Numbered from the stretch's first letter, positions 1 through 6,911 are shown. The stretch is DNA of 33,990 nucleotides from an uncultured Actinomycetes bacterium (GCA_903848885.1 CAINHL010000053.1:1-33990), one strand, 5' to 3'. A program made the numbers and translations. Notes: generated by a model not told the origin, from the letters alone.

Positions 1-1
1 C

Positions 2-163
2 GCCACCGGATTGTGGTTAGCCGTGTCGGGCATCGGTACACGAGGGGCACTCTTGGTTCGGCCTGATCAACACGTCGCGTGGCGGAGTGCCGTTGCGCCC
101 AGCGACGGAACAAATGAAGTCGAAGACGTCCTTCGCACTTTGCTAAGAAAGAGCCCACTATGA
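2..163 (+). CDS. FAD-dependent aromatic-ring monooxygenase, C-terminal fragment (5' end outside window)
   Basis: An open frame enters from the left edge in frame 2 and stops at TGA 161-163, leaving 53 residues. The fragment holds ALLVRPDQHVAWR, which resembles the C-terminal thioredoxin-like domain of class A flavin monooxygenases (MhpA/PheA/DHPH type), where a similar LVRPDxHVAWR stretch precedes a short helical tail. Such enzymes hydroxylate phenolic or aromatic rings using FAD and NAD(P)H. The stop overlaps the start of the next gene by 4 bases (ATGA), so the two are very probably co-transcribed and translationally coupled. The downstream FAH-family gene fits an aromatic-degradation operon. 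The FAD-binding part lies outside the window, so the substrate cannot be judged. Confidence 0.6.
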   Translation, partial: ATGLWLAVSGIGTRGALLVRPDQHVAWRSAVAPSDGTNEVEDVLRTLLRKSPL

Positions 164-999
164 AAATTGCTAACTACAACGGACGCGCCAGCTTGATTAT
201 CGATGGACGAGTCGTCGACCTCGAACGAGTATCCCGGGGTCATTTTGGACCGGACACCCAAGCCCTCTACGAGCGCTTCGACGAATTACGGGTGGCCGTG
301 ACGTCCTTTGACGTTTCGTCGAGTCAAGAACTTGATATCACCAAGCTCTGGTCGCCGGTGCCGGCACCGCGGCAGGTATTCGCCATTGGATTGAACTATC
401 ACGGACACGCCGCGGAATCCGGCGCCACGCTTCCGAGCATCCCCGCCACCTTCACGAAGTTCCCCTCCAGCCTTTCGGGACCCAACGATCCGATTCCCTG
501 CCAGGGACCCACCGTCGACTGGGAAATTGAGTTGGTCGTGGTGATGGGAAAGGCGGCGCGCCACGTCCCAGCGTCACGAGCGTGGGATTTTGTGGCGGGT
601 CTCGCGGTGGGTCAAGACATTTCCGAGCGCACGATGCAATTCGCCGCGGGCAGTCAGTTCTCGCTGGGGAAATCCTGTGAAGGCTTTGGGCCGATAGGTC
701 CGTGGCTCGTCACGCCCGATGAGGTGGCGGACAAGGACAATCTCGAACTCACGTGCTGGGTAAATGGAGACCGAGTCCAAAATGATCGTACGTCGGACAT
801 GGTGTTCTCGGTATCGGCGTTGATTGAAGAGCTCTCGAAGGTAACGACCCTGTGGCCGGGTGACGTGATTTTTACGGGTACACCTGCGGGCGTGGGGGTC
901 ACCTCACACCCCCCACGTTTCTTGGCGGTGGGCGACGTGGTGCGCAGCGAAATTGAAGGTATTGGCGTGATGACGAATACCGTCATTCCCGCCCTGTGA
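160..999 (+). CDS. Fumarylacetoacetate hydrolase (FAH) family protein
   Basis: 279 residues, the usual length for single-domain FAH proteins with a short N-terminal extension. Visible signatures are GLNYHGHAAE (about 78-87), the metal-ligand cluster WEIE (E122, E124) with D153 in GQDISER, and the closing motif GDVIFTGTPAGVG (about 234-246). Family members cleave or isomerise C-C bonds next to a keto group with Mg2+ or Mn2+ (fumarylpyruvate hydrolase, HHDD isomerase, acylpyruvase, oxaloacetate decarboxylase). The exact substrate cannot be assigned. The ATG overlaps the stop of the upstream monooxygenase, supporting a ring-hydroxylation and cleavage role. The 3' end overlaps the convergent gene at 983-1870 by 17 bases. 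Confidence 0.85.
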   Translation: MKIANYNGRASLIIDGRVVDLERVSRGHFGPDTQALYERFDELRVAVTSFDVSSSQELDITKLWSPVPAPRQVFAIGLNYHGHAAESGATLPSIPATFTKFPSSLSGPNDPIPCQGPTVDWEIELVVVMGKAARHVPASRAWDFVAGLAVGQDISERTMQFAAGSQFSLGKSCEGFGPIGPWLVTPDEVADKDNLELTCWVNGDRVQNDRTSDMVFSVSALIEELSKVTTLWPGDVIFTGTPAGVGVTSHPPRFLAVGDVVRSEIEGIGVMTNTVIPAL

Positions 1000-1870
1000 C
1001 TTTTGCCTCGCTATTAAAAAGGCTGCTGAACGTGGCCAGCAGGCCACCATCCACAATCGCTCGACTGAATGGTCGCGTGAGCTCGCGGAATTCCTGACAG
1101 CCCTCAGCGCCAAGTGCGCGGTACGGAGCAATGGATAATTGGTCGGTTCGCTCTTCGACATGCTGGCGCAGGGCCCGTCCCGCGTCGGTCAAGGTGGGGG
1201 CGTCGGGTGCTTGGAGCAGTCCACGTTCACGTAGGCGCTCGCAGGCGGCATCCCATTGGTCTTGTGACCACGCCCGTGTCGTCAATAGCGTTCCGGATGG
1301 TAGGGCGCCGGTGGCTTCGTGGGTCACGAGTGCTTCGAGGGGATCGAGCTCCGCGTCGATCAGAGCAACGATGTGCCCGTCGCCACGAAACTCGCGCAAC
1401 AGCGTCTGTGCGTGCCATAGAACAAGATGATCTTCATCCGGCCAGTCGAGTTGTGCGTGCGCGGCGAAGAGCGGTCGCCCCTCGAGATGAGTAATGGCCC
1501 CTTCGGCAGCTCGCCGAGCGAGCTCGGCAGCTCGCCGAAGTGCGGGCGAACCAATGGCGTCACCCAGTCCCCGGCGTAGCGCGCGATCGGCAGCCCGGAA
1601 ACGTGCCGCGAGGATGGCCCCGGGGTTCGCGATGTCCCACGCTTGGGGAATTACCCTGCGTACCAGTTCGGGACTGAAATTGAAGAAAGTGGAAATTACT
1701 AATTCTGCCGACGCCGGACCGAGAGCCGCGGCGCGCGAAGCAAAATAACCCATGCGCGGGGCCGTGAGGCCAAGGGCATCGTATTCCTCCCGGGCCTCCT
1801 CGACGAAGTAAATCAGGGCGTGAATCGGTTCGGCGGTCCGCCAGGTTTTGTGGGCAAGAAGTGCGTTCAT
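983..1870 (-). CDS. SCO6745/SalK-like family protein
   Basis: 295 residues, mostly alpha-helical. The N-terminal segment (WRTAEPIHALIYFVEEAREEY, then GYFASRAAALG, FFNFSPELVRRVIPQAWD) resembles an actinobacterial family named for SCO6745 and SalK. The C-terminal half (WDAACERLRERGLLQ ... LTDAGRALRQHVEERTDQL) looks like a winged-helix DNA-binding-type fold. Function is not established; either a regulator or a ligand-binding protein is possible. The ATG at 1870 is preceded by TAGCAT and six bases, so translation is probably leaderless. The stretch RRAAELA-RRAAEGA comes from a 21-base internal duplication (1501-1540). The family name is from memory of the sequence pattern; the winged-helix statement is inference. 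Confidence 0.6.
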   Translation of the reverse strand: MNALLAHKTWRTAEPIHALIYFVEEAREEYDALGLTAPRMGYFASRAAALGPASAELVISTFFNFSPELVRRVIPQAWDIANPGAILAARFRAADRALRRGLGDAIGSPALRRAAELARRAAEGAITHLEGRPLFAAHAQLDWPDEDHLVLWHAQTLLREFRGDGHIVALIDAELDPLEALVTHEATGALPSGTLLTTRAWSQDQWDAACERLRERGLLQAPDAPTLTDAGRALRQHVEERTDQLSIAPYRALGAEGCQEFRELTRPFSRAIVDGGLLATFSSLFNSEAKVTGRE

Positions 1871-1876
1871 AGCGCA

Positions 1877-1882
1877 ATGCTA
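1877..1882 (-). promoter_or_regulatory. -10 element, probable leaderless promoter of the SCO6745-like gene
   Basis: On the minus strand TAGCAT is followed by six bases and then the ATG at 1870. Transcription would start at or next to the start codon. No Shine-Dalgarno sequence is visible. Confidence 0.5.
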
Positions 1883-1952
1883 GGCAGGGGAGCGAAGCGC
1901 CTGAATGATGGCGGAACTCCGTACAATGGCTCCGTAGCCGTACCGCTACTTT

Positions 1953-1958
1953 TACTAT
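1953..1958 (+). promoter_or_regulatory. Candidate -10 element (TACTAT) for the nitrobindin-like gene
   Basis: TACTAT lies 35 bases before the ATG at 1994, leaving a short leader that carries the strong Shine-Dalgarno AAGGAG. A second candidate, TACAAT at 1922-1927, is also possible. No convincing -35 hexamer is seen for either. Confidence 0.3.
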
Positions 1959-1993
1959 CTCAGCAGTAACGACATCTGATTGAAGGAGACAAA

Positions 1994-2548
1994 ATGGCGA
2001 ACGAATGGGGCCCTCTCGAGGGATTGATCGGTGAATGGGAGAGTGACAAAGGTGGTCTCGATACGTCCTTTTCACACTCCGAAGGAAAAGTTCTTGGAAC
2101 GGACTACCGCGAAAAGGTGACGATGAAGCCTTTCGGCCCGGTCGACAACGGCACGCAAAGTCTGTACGGCCTTGACTACAAGACCGCCATGTGGCGACAC
2201 GACGAAGAGAACCCCTTCCACACGGAAGTTGGCTACTGGCTGTGGGATGCCGCCACTGGGGAGCTTCTTCGCGGCATGGTGATCCCTCGAGGTATCACCG
2301 TGTTGGCGGGTGGATTCGCTGACGCTGACGCCAAGGAGTTCACCTTGAAGGCCGCTAAGGGTGCAGATCTTTACACCATTGGTGAGAACCAGTACTTGGC
2401 CAAGAACGCCAGTACCTTGAGCTACGAAGTCACGGTCACCATTGGTGACGGTACGTGGTCGTACAAGGAAGACTCGATCTTGCAGATGAACGAGTTCCCT
2501 GAACCCTTCCACCACACCGACGGCAACATTCTGCGTCGCGTTAACTGA
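1994..2548 (+). CDS. Nitrobindin-like / THAP4-type heme-binding beta-barrel protein
   Basis: 184 residues, close to the size of bacterial nitrobindins (DUF1794/THAP4-like barrels). The N-terminal PLEGLIGEWESDKG matches the family pattern in which a G-x-W lies on the first strand of a 10-stranded barrel. The C-terminal FHHTDGNILRRV ends the barrel and carries two adjacent histidines (173-174), one of which could be the heme ligand. Known nitrobindins bind ferric heme and NO and can isomerise peroxynitrite; that role here is inferred. A strong AAGGAG precedes the ATG by seven bases and a long GC-rich hairpin follows the stop, so this looks like a well-expressed single-gene transcript. A non-heme lipocalin-like barrel is the alternative. 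Confidence 0.65.
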   Translation: MANEWGPLEGLIGEWESDKGGLDTSFSHSEGKVLGTDYREKVTMKPFGPVDNGTQSLYGLDYKTAMWRHDEENPFHTEVGYWLWDAATGELLRGMVIPRGITVLAGGFADADAKEFTLKAAKGADLYTIGENQYLAKNASTLSYEVTVTIGDGTWSYKEDSILQMNEFPEPFHHTDGNILRRVN

Positions 2549-2562
2549 GGATTTCCGATAAA

Positions 2563-2595
2563 CGCCGGCGCGCATCCCTGGGGTGCGTGCCGGCG
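2563..2595 (+). terminator. GC-rich hairpin after the nitrobindin-like gene
   Basis: A 15-bp stem (2563-2577 with 2581-2595, two G-U pairs, the rest Watson-Crick) closes a three-base loop and starts 14 bases after the stop codon. A weak run (ACTTTGCCATTT) follows instead of a clean U tract. It is the only strong hairpin terminator I could find in the window. Confidence 0.6.
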
Positions 2596-2616
2596 ACTTT
2601 GCCATTTAGGGGGCTC

Positions 2617-3135
2617 ATGATGGTGTCCGTTCGTGAAATACCTCGTAGTTCGACCCCACCCGGTGGGTACGGCGACCCGAGCAGCGCTCGCCATGAGCGA
2701 CAGATGCCCGCACCCGTCTTGAACTCTTGTGACGACGCACTCGACGAAGGCGTTCCTGATTTGCGAGGACTATGGCGAGCGGTCGAGGTTCGTGTGGGTG
2801 GGGATCTCGCTGCGCGTAGCGACGACCAAGCCGGTCGTATGTGGGATCACGTCGAGCGAATTGAGCAAGCCGGTAGCCGAGTCGTCATCACAGGTGGAGG
2901 AGTTGTCCACGACTTCTTTTCCTGCGACGGGACAGAAGAAAACGGCCTCCATGACGTCATGGCGAGTGATTTTTTGACCCCTTTGGTGGTGAGCGCCGCC
3001 TACGAATCAGGGGTATTGGTTCTTCGCCCTGTCGGTCTTCCGGGAATTGAAGTGAAACGTTGGAGAGAGGGTGACGAGTTGATCTTCGAATATTCCCTGT
3101 TCTTCACCGTACGATTGCAAAGAGTTCAGGGCTGA
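2617..3135 (+). CDS. Uncharacterised beta-rich protein
   Basis: I do not recognise a named family. After a polar, probably disordered N-terminus of about 50 residues, the protein has a beta-rich core: DLRGLWRAVEVRV, DHVERIEQAGSRVVITGGGVVHDFF, GVLVLRPVGLPGIEVKRW, ELIFEYSLFFTVRLQRV. The alternating strands and the initial G-x-W recall small lipocalin or nitrobindin-like barrels, so it may be a distant structural relative of the preceding gene, but this is only inference. Start choice is uncertain. An AGGGGG precedes ATG codons at 2617 and 2620 (better spacing for 2620), and ATG 2704 would remove most of the disordered part. There is no signal peptide or membrane segment. Confidence 0.6.
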   Translation: MMVSVREIPRSSTPPGGYGDPSSARHERQMPAPVLNSCDDALDEGVPDLRGLWRAVEVRVGGDLAARSDDQAGRMWDHVERIEQAGSRVVITGGGVVHDFFSCDGTEENGLHDVMASDFLTPLVVSAAYESGVLVLRPVGLPGIEVKRWREGDELIFEYSLFFTVRLQRVQG

Positions 3136-3142
3136 GGATCCC

Positions 3143-3346
3143 GTGGGGCCTTGGCGGTGGTCGGTGATCTGGGGCAACATTGGCCGACAGCTGCGTCGTG
3201 AGGTTGTCGAGGCGTGGGATAGCGACGACGCCTTAACTACCGCAGCCTCGCTGCATCCCGAATGGGAGCGACCACGAATGGCTTTTTTGGTAGCGCCCTC
3301 ACTCGAGGCAGAAATTGATTCGCCGCGCAATAACCTAGAACGGTGA
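3143..3346 (+). CDS. Doubtful small ORF (67 aa)
   Basis: A GTG-initiated frame lies seven bases after the preceding stop with GAGGA just upstream, and it ends with a 4-base overlap into the next gene. That positioning is gene-like, but the product (MGPWRWSVIWGN..., then EWERPRMAFLVAP) matches nothing I know. The probable -10 element of the next gene sits inside its last codons. It may be a real coupled micro-gene or simply the leader region between two genes. Confidence 0.25.
   Translation: MGPWRWSVIWGNIGRQLRREVVEAWDSDDALTTAASLHPEWERPRMAFLVAPSLEAEIDSPRNNLER
3331..3336 (+). promoter_or_regulatory. -10 element, probable leaderless promoter of the CDF-like gene
   Basis: TAACCT is followed by six bases and the GTG at 3343, the spacing expected for transcription starting at the start codon. 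No Shine-Dalgarno sequence is visible. Confidence 0.5.
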
Positions 3347-3984
3347 ATGAGTTAGCAGTCCGCGTACGAGCTGTTCGACTCGAGCAGATCAGCATTGTGG
3401 TGGCCAGCTTGGAAGCCCTGGGCGGTCTCAGCGCCGGCATCCTAAGTGCTTCCGTAGCCGTGACCTCGTTTGGCGCGGACTCGGTCGTCGAAATTGTGAG
3501 TGCTGTCATTGTGATGCGACAAGTCGTGTCGCTCGTCCGATCACGTGATCTTTCGCCACGGAGTTTTCACCGAGCGCATCGAGGATTGGCCATCATGTTT
3601 TTTGCAATGGGTGCCTACGTACTGATCAGTGTCGTGATGGCGCTGACTCAGCGTCATCATGCCCACGAGGGTGCTCTTGGAGTGGGCGTCGCCATGTTGT
3701 CACTCGTGGTGATGCCACTTCTGGCACTGGCCAAGCGCGCCAGCGCGAGAGATCTTGTTCGCCATGGGCACGTTGCGCTTGCTCGTCTGATGTCGGCCGA
3801 CGCCGCCGAAACGGCATTGTGTGCAGTATTGGCCGCCAGCACCTTGGTGGGGGTAGCGGCCGCGTGGATTCATTGGTGGTGGGCCGATCCAGCGGCCAGT
3901 CTTGTGGTTATTTACTTCGCCCTTCGCGAGGGGCGAGAGGCTTGGGAATGTTCGGTCGAAACAGCCGAAAGCCCCCATCACTAA
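3343..3984 (+). CDS. Cation diffusion facilitator-like integral membrane protein
   Basis: 213 residues with about six hydrophobic segments (roughly 15-42, 44-63, 80-101, 111-130, 150-172, 180-195). Two segments carry acidic residues at places recalling the metal-binding sites of CDF transporters (FGADSVVE with D46; SADAAET with D153). The last segment, WADPAASLVVIYFALREGREAWE, matches the CDF pattern DPxxxLxxxxxxxREG. The protein ends there, so the cytoplasmic C-terminal domain of classical zinc/cobalt/iron efflux CDFs is missing. The usual histidines are also not at the canonical spacing. It could be a divergent metal transporter or a CDF relative with another cargo. The DtxR-like palindrome 18 bases after the stop makes a metal link attractive but unproven. 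Confidence 0.65.
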   Translation: MNELAVRVRAVRLEQISIVVASLEALGGLSAGILSASVAVTSFGADSVVEIVSAVIVMRQVVSLVRSRDLSPRSFHRAHRGLAIMFFAMGAYVLISVVMALTQRHHAHEGALGVGVAMLSLVVMPLLALAKRASARDLVRHGHVALARLMSADAAETALCAVLAASTLVGVAAAWIHWWWADPAASLVVIYFALREGREAWECSVETAESPHH

Positions 3985-4002
3985 TCTTTCGTTTCACCGT
4001 CA

Positions 4003-4024
4003 GTTAGGTGAGGGCCCACCTAAC
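4003..4024. promoter_or_regulatory. Palindromic operator resembling DtxR/IdeR-family metal boxes
   Basis: Perfect 8-base arms GTTAGGTG (4003-4010) and CACCTAAC (4017-4024) flank AGGGCC. The DtxR/IdeR consensus is TTAGGTTAGSCTAACCTAA; here the outer half-sites TTAGGT/ACCTAA are intact, but the core is one base longer (20 instead of 19). A further inverted pair CAGTTAG/CTAACTG (4001-4007 and 4030-4036) adds another half-site. There is no U tract, so it is not an intrinsic terminator. It lies 91 bases before the start of the secreted FN3-like protein, which it could control. Confidence 0.45.
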
Positions 4025-4115
4025 ATGTGCTAACTGAGCGGGAAAAGCAGCGCACCTGTGTAAGAAAAGGCTTTTATCGGACAGTAAGTAGTTAAAGAAG
4101 AAAGGCTGGGTTTTT

Positions 4116-5069
4116 ATGCGTCATCTCCTCCGCGTAACGTCCGCGACCATCCTCATGGGACTCGCGGTTATTTTTCCGACCACTGCCGCCTTCGCCGACG
4201 ATGAGGCCCCCGCAACACCGCTGTCGGTCGCAGTGTTGCCCGACCCCTTGCCACAATCATCAACGTTTGGGAATTTGGCTCTGGAGTGGGGGAGTGATCT
4301 CGCCGATATCAGTGGCTACACCCTGGTCCTGAACGACGCGACCGACGCCCCGGTCACGTCGGTGGACGTAGCGGCAGATGTGACCACGTACGTCTTTCCC
4401 CACCTGGCTTCGGGCCAGTATTCCGTCACGGTCACGGCTCATGATTCCGCCGGCGATACGTCGGCTACGACAATGCTCGACGACATCGCGAATGCCAATT
4501 CCGTTAGTTCATCGGGCGTGACGGCGTACGGTTCCGCATCGTTGGATGGCGCGTTCTCGGTAACCGTCAACGTGGGCGACTCCTCGCCTACTGCGACCGG
4601 CTACGACATCGTCCTTTTGGACAGTTTTGGCACTACGGTGGCGAGCTCATCGATTGCGGGGTCGGACAACTCGACGCAATTTGATGGAGTGACATCACTC
4701 ATCGGCCTCACGGCCCAAGTGACGGCGCACGACACCTTCTATGGCGACGAAACCTTTACCCCCGTTGATGTCACTCCCGTAGTTCCTCCCGTGGACGGTG
4801 GCGGTTTTGGATGCCCCAGTTGTGGCGACGGGGGCGTTGGGCCGGAGGATTTCCAGACGTACTCCGTTGGACCAGTCCACGTTTTTAAGCCTGTGCCGAC
4901 TTCGGACATAACTTTGGCCTCTCGGTCAGATTCGCAGGAGCGTGCCCTAGGTCCCACACATGCGGCGCAAAATTCCAGCATGTCCATGGGCTGGCTCTCG
5001 GCGGGGCTTCTCGCCCTCCTTATGCTGGCGGCAGCTGTACGCGCCCGGAGAAAAGGCCGAGTTCTTTAG
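4116..5069 (+). CDS. Secreted, membrane-anchored protein with two fibronectin-III-like domains
   Basis: 317 residues. Residues 1-27 form a Sec signal peptide (MRHLLRVT, hydrophobic core, cleavage probably after AFA before DDE). Two similar beta-sandwich domains follow (about 35-125 and 133-222). Each has the FN3/Ig-like pattern of W or F, a SGYTLVL / TGYDIVLL strand, and a YSVTVTAHDSAG / LTAQVTAHD strand. A proline- and glycine-rich linker carries an isolated CPSC motif (233-236). A C-terminal membrane helix (about 292-309) ends in RARRKGRVL. There is no LPxTG motif, so anchoring is by the helix with the body outside the cell. The role is unknown; adhesion, envelope structure or metal and redox binding by the CPSC pair are possible. 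AAGAAAGG is the likely ribosome site. Confidence 0.6.
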   Translation: MRHLLRVTSATILMGLAVIFPTTAAFADDEAPATPLSVAVLPDPLPQSSTFGNLALEWGSDLADISGYTLVLNDATDAPVTSVDVAADVTTYVFPHLASGQYSVTVTAHDSAGDTSATTMLDDIANANSVSSSGVTAYGSASLDGAFSVTVNVGDSSPTATGYDIVLLDSFGTTVASSSIAGSDNSTQFDGVTSLIGLTAQVTAHDTFYGDETFTPVDVTPVVPPVDGGGFGCPSCGDGGVGPEDFQTYSVGPVHVFKPVPTSDITLASRSDSQERALGPTHAAQNSSMSMGWLSAGLLALLMLAAAVRARRKGRVL

Positions 5070-5332
5070 AAGGCTCGTATTCTGTGGTTATGCGTTGTCG
5101 CTCCCTTGGTTTTCTAACCGACCTCTCCATCCTTGAAAGAGGCGGAAGTCGCATAGAGCGGCGTAAGGGCTATTGGAAGATTTCTTCTCTCCATACGCTC
5201 GCAGATGAACGACATTGACTTCGAAACGACCATGCGATCCACCCTGGGTCTGGAATGGTGACACGAGTCGGTCACGACATATTTCATCAGCAATCACCAT
5301 TGCGCTGACTTCGCCGCACGATAATGGTGCCT
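5070..5332. other. Non-coding gap with nested stem-loops
   Basis: No credible gene is visible here. Sequence from 5089 to 5155 can fold as a three-way junction: TATGCG (5089-5094) pairs with CGCATA (5150-5155). This encloses hairpin TTGGTT/AACCGA (5106-5111, 5116-5121, one G-T pair) and hairpin CCTCT/AGAGG (5122-5126, 5138-5142). A second set pairs GCGTA (5161-5165) with TACGC (5194-5198) around GAAG/CTTC. It could be the 3' UTR of the preceding gene, a small RNA, or chance. Confidence 0.3.
5320..5325 (+). promoter_or_regulatory. -10 element (GATAAT) deciding the start of the reductase gene
   Basis: GATAAT ends seven bases before ATG 5333. This supports leaderless translation from 5333 rather than the in-frame ATG at 5324, which overlaps the -10 element. 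Confidence 0.45.
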
Positions 5333-6496
5333 ATGACCTCTACTCGGAAATACGACATCATCCTGCTGGGCGCCTCGGGATTCACGGGGGGTCTGACCGC
5401 TCATTACTTGACAACCCACGCACCGGCGGAGGCGAAAATTGCCTTGGCAGGACGTAGCCGCAGCAAACTCAATTCCGTGGCCGCCACCTTGACGCGTGCC
5501 GTGGACATCGTCGAGGTGGACGTGAACGACGACGCGTCGGTCCAGACCATGGCCGCGGCAACTCGGGTTGTAATCACCACGGTGGGTCCTTACATTTTGT
5601 ATGGAGAATCTGTTGTCAAGGCGTGCGCCGAAGCCGGAACTGACTACGTCGATCTCACGGGAGAGCCGGAATTCGTCGACACCATGTACCTGAAGTATCA
5701 CGAGGTGGCGGTTCGTAGCGGCGCGCGTGTGATTCACGCCTGTGGCTTCGACTCGATCCCTCATGATCTGGGAGCCCAATTTACGGTGGATCAATTACCC
5801 GAAGATGTTCCCATCTCGGTTCGTGGTTACGTGAGTATGAACGGGACTTTTTCTGGAGGAACGGCAGCTTCAGCGCTCGAAGCGATGAGCCGCATGGGTT
5901 CCGCCAAAAAAGCCCACGGATTACGCATGGCGGCGGAGACACCTTTGGTCGGTCGCAAGGTGAGGGTGAAAGTGGGTCGCCCTGGAAAAAGCGACGACAC
6001 CAATCGCTGGGCTCTGCCCATGCCCACCGTTGACCCTCAGGTCGTAGCCGATTCGGCCCGCCGATCTTTGCGTTACGGACCCGACTTTTCCTACGGGCAC
6101 TTTCTCGACTCGAAGAATTTTCTTGGTACCGTATCGATGTTGGCGGGTTTGGGTGTCATTGCCAGTCTCGCTCGAGTGAGCCCGGTGCGACGCTGGATGA
6201 GCAATCGCGTTCCACCAGGAACGGGACCCAGTGAGCAAAAGCGCGCGGCGTCGTCCTTTAAGGTTCGCTTCTACGGAGAAGGTGGCGGTACATCAGTAGT
6301 CACCGAAGTGGCCGGGGGAGACCCCGGGTACGGCGAAACTGCCAAAATGTTGAGCGAGTCAGCTTTGTGTCTCGCCTTCGACTCCTTACCCGTGACCTCC
6401 GGTCAGCAAACCACCGCCTCGGCGATGGGAGCGGCATTGCGACGCCGATTGCAGGCGCAAGGCATTACCTTCGAGGTCCTCACGAAGTCTTTATAA
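5333..6496 (+). CDS. Saccharopine-dehydrogenase-like (trans-acting enoyl reductase-type) oxidoreductase
   Basis: 387 residues. The N-terminus carries a Rossmann nucleotide-binding motif (IILLGASGFTGGLTAHYL) typical of the saccharopine dehydrogenase-like family, followed by VVITTVGPYILYGESVVKAC and GTDYVDLTGEPEFV. The segment ACGFDSIPHDLGA is also typical of this family. Characterised actinobacterial relatives include the mycobacterial trans-acting enoyl reductase for phthiocerol and phenolglycolipid synthesis (Rv2953), and other members are uncharacterised. No polyketide synthase is in the window, so the substrate is open; NAD(P)H-dependent reduction of a lipid-like substrate is inferred. ATG 5333 is preferred over 5324 on promoter geometry. 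The gene converges on the DUF1801 gene with a 31-base gap. Confidence 0.75.
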   Translation: MTSTRKYDIILLGASGFTGGLTAHYLTTHAPAEAKIALAGRSRSKLNSVAATLTRAVDIVEVDVNDDASVQTMAAATRVVITTVGPYILYGESVVKACAEAGTDYVDLTGEPEFVDTMYLKYHEVAVRSGARVIHACGFDSIPHDLGAQFTVDQLPEDVPISVRGYVSMNGTFSGGTAASALEAMSRMGSAKKAHGLRMAAETPLVGRKVRVKVGRPGKSDDTNRWALPMPTVDPQVVADSARRSLRYGPDFSYGHFLDSKNFLGTVSMLAGLGVIASLARVSPVRRWMSNRVPPGTGPSEQKRAASSFKVRFYGEGGGTSVVTEVAGGDPGYGETAKMLSESALCLAFDSLPVTSGQQTTASAMGAALRRRLQAQGITFEVLTKSL

Positions 6497-6527
6497 CTGT
6501 AGGAATTTTCTCGTCACGGTGGCTGAG

Positions 6528-6905
6528 CTACTCGGTATCCGATATTTCGAACTCAGCGACTCGCGCCAACATCAGGGTCGTGAGGAGATCGATGGGAAGT
6601 GGCCGATTGTAGGGGAGCTTGATGAAGCCCTCTCCGTAGTCATAGCCCGCCTCCGAAACTACGTCCTTGTGCGCTCCGAAGAAGTCCGTCGAGAATCGTA
6701 GTGAGCAGTGGTGCGTGAAATTCTGCAAAATCCATTGATTCGTGTTGCTGCCGCGAACGTAGGCGGGAGTATTCCATTTCAGTAATTCACGCGCCAAGGG
6801 ATCGACACGATGGCTCAGTGCTCGGAGCTCTTCGAGGTGCGGTTTTTGGAGTTCGGGAAGTTGAGCGAAGTAGTCGTCAATGTCAGTTCTTTTGGGCAAT
6901 GGCAC
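6528..6905 (-). CDS. DUF1801 (YdhG-like) domain protein
   Basis: 125 residues. The order IDDYFAQLPE, LEELRALSHRVDPLARELLKWNTPAY, QWILQNFTHHCSLRF and EAGYDYGEGFIKLPYNRPLP corresponds to the DUF1801 fold, a small alpha/beta domain similar to frataxin. Some members have been proposed to handle iron; others are simply unknown. In typical members a K-W/M-x-x-P-x-Y segment followed by a basic or aromatic strand is conserved, and KWNTPAY fits. The GTG start at 6905 is preceded by TAAACT and six bases, hence probably leaderless. Confidence 0.7.
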   Translation of the reverse strand: MPLPKRTDIDDYFAQLPELQKPHLEELRALSHRVDPLARELLKWNTPAYVRGSNTNQWILQNFTHHCSLRFSTDFFGAHKDVVSEAGYDYGEGFIKLPYNRPLPIDLLTTLMLARVAEFEISDTE

Positions 6906-6911
6906 GAATGA

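Noticed and set aside
4003-4024. Palindrome as an intrinsic terminator of the CDF-like gene
   Set aside because: No T run follows on either strand and the half-sites match metal boxes better.
5088-5300. Minus-strand 70-codon open frame in the non-coding gap
   Set aside because: No ribosome site, promoter or protein-like composition; treated as non-coding.
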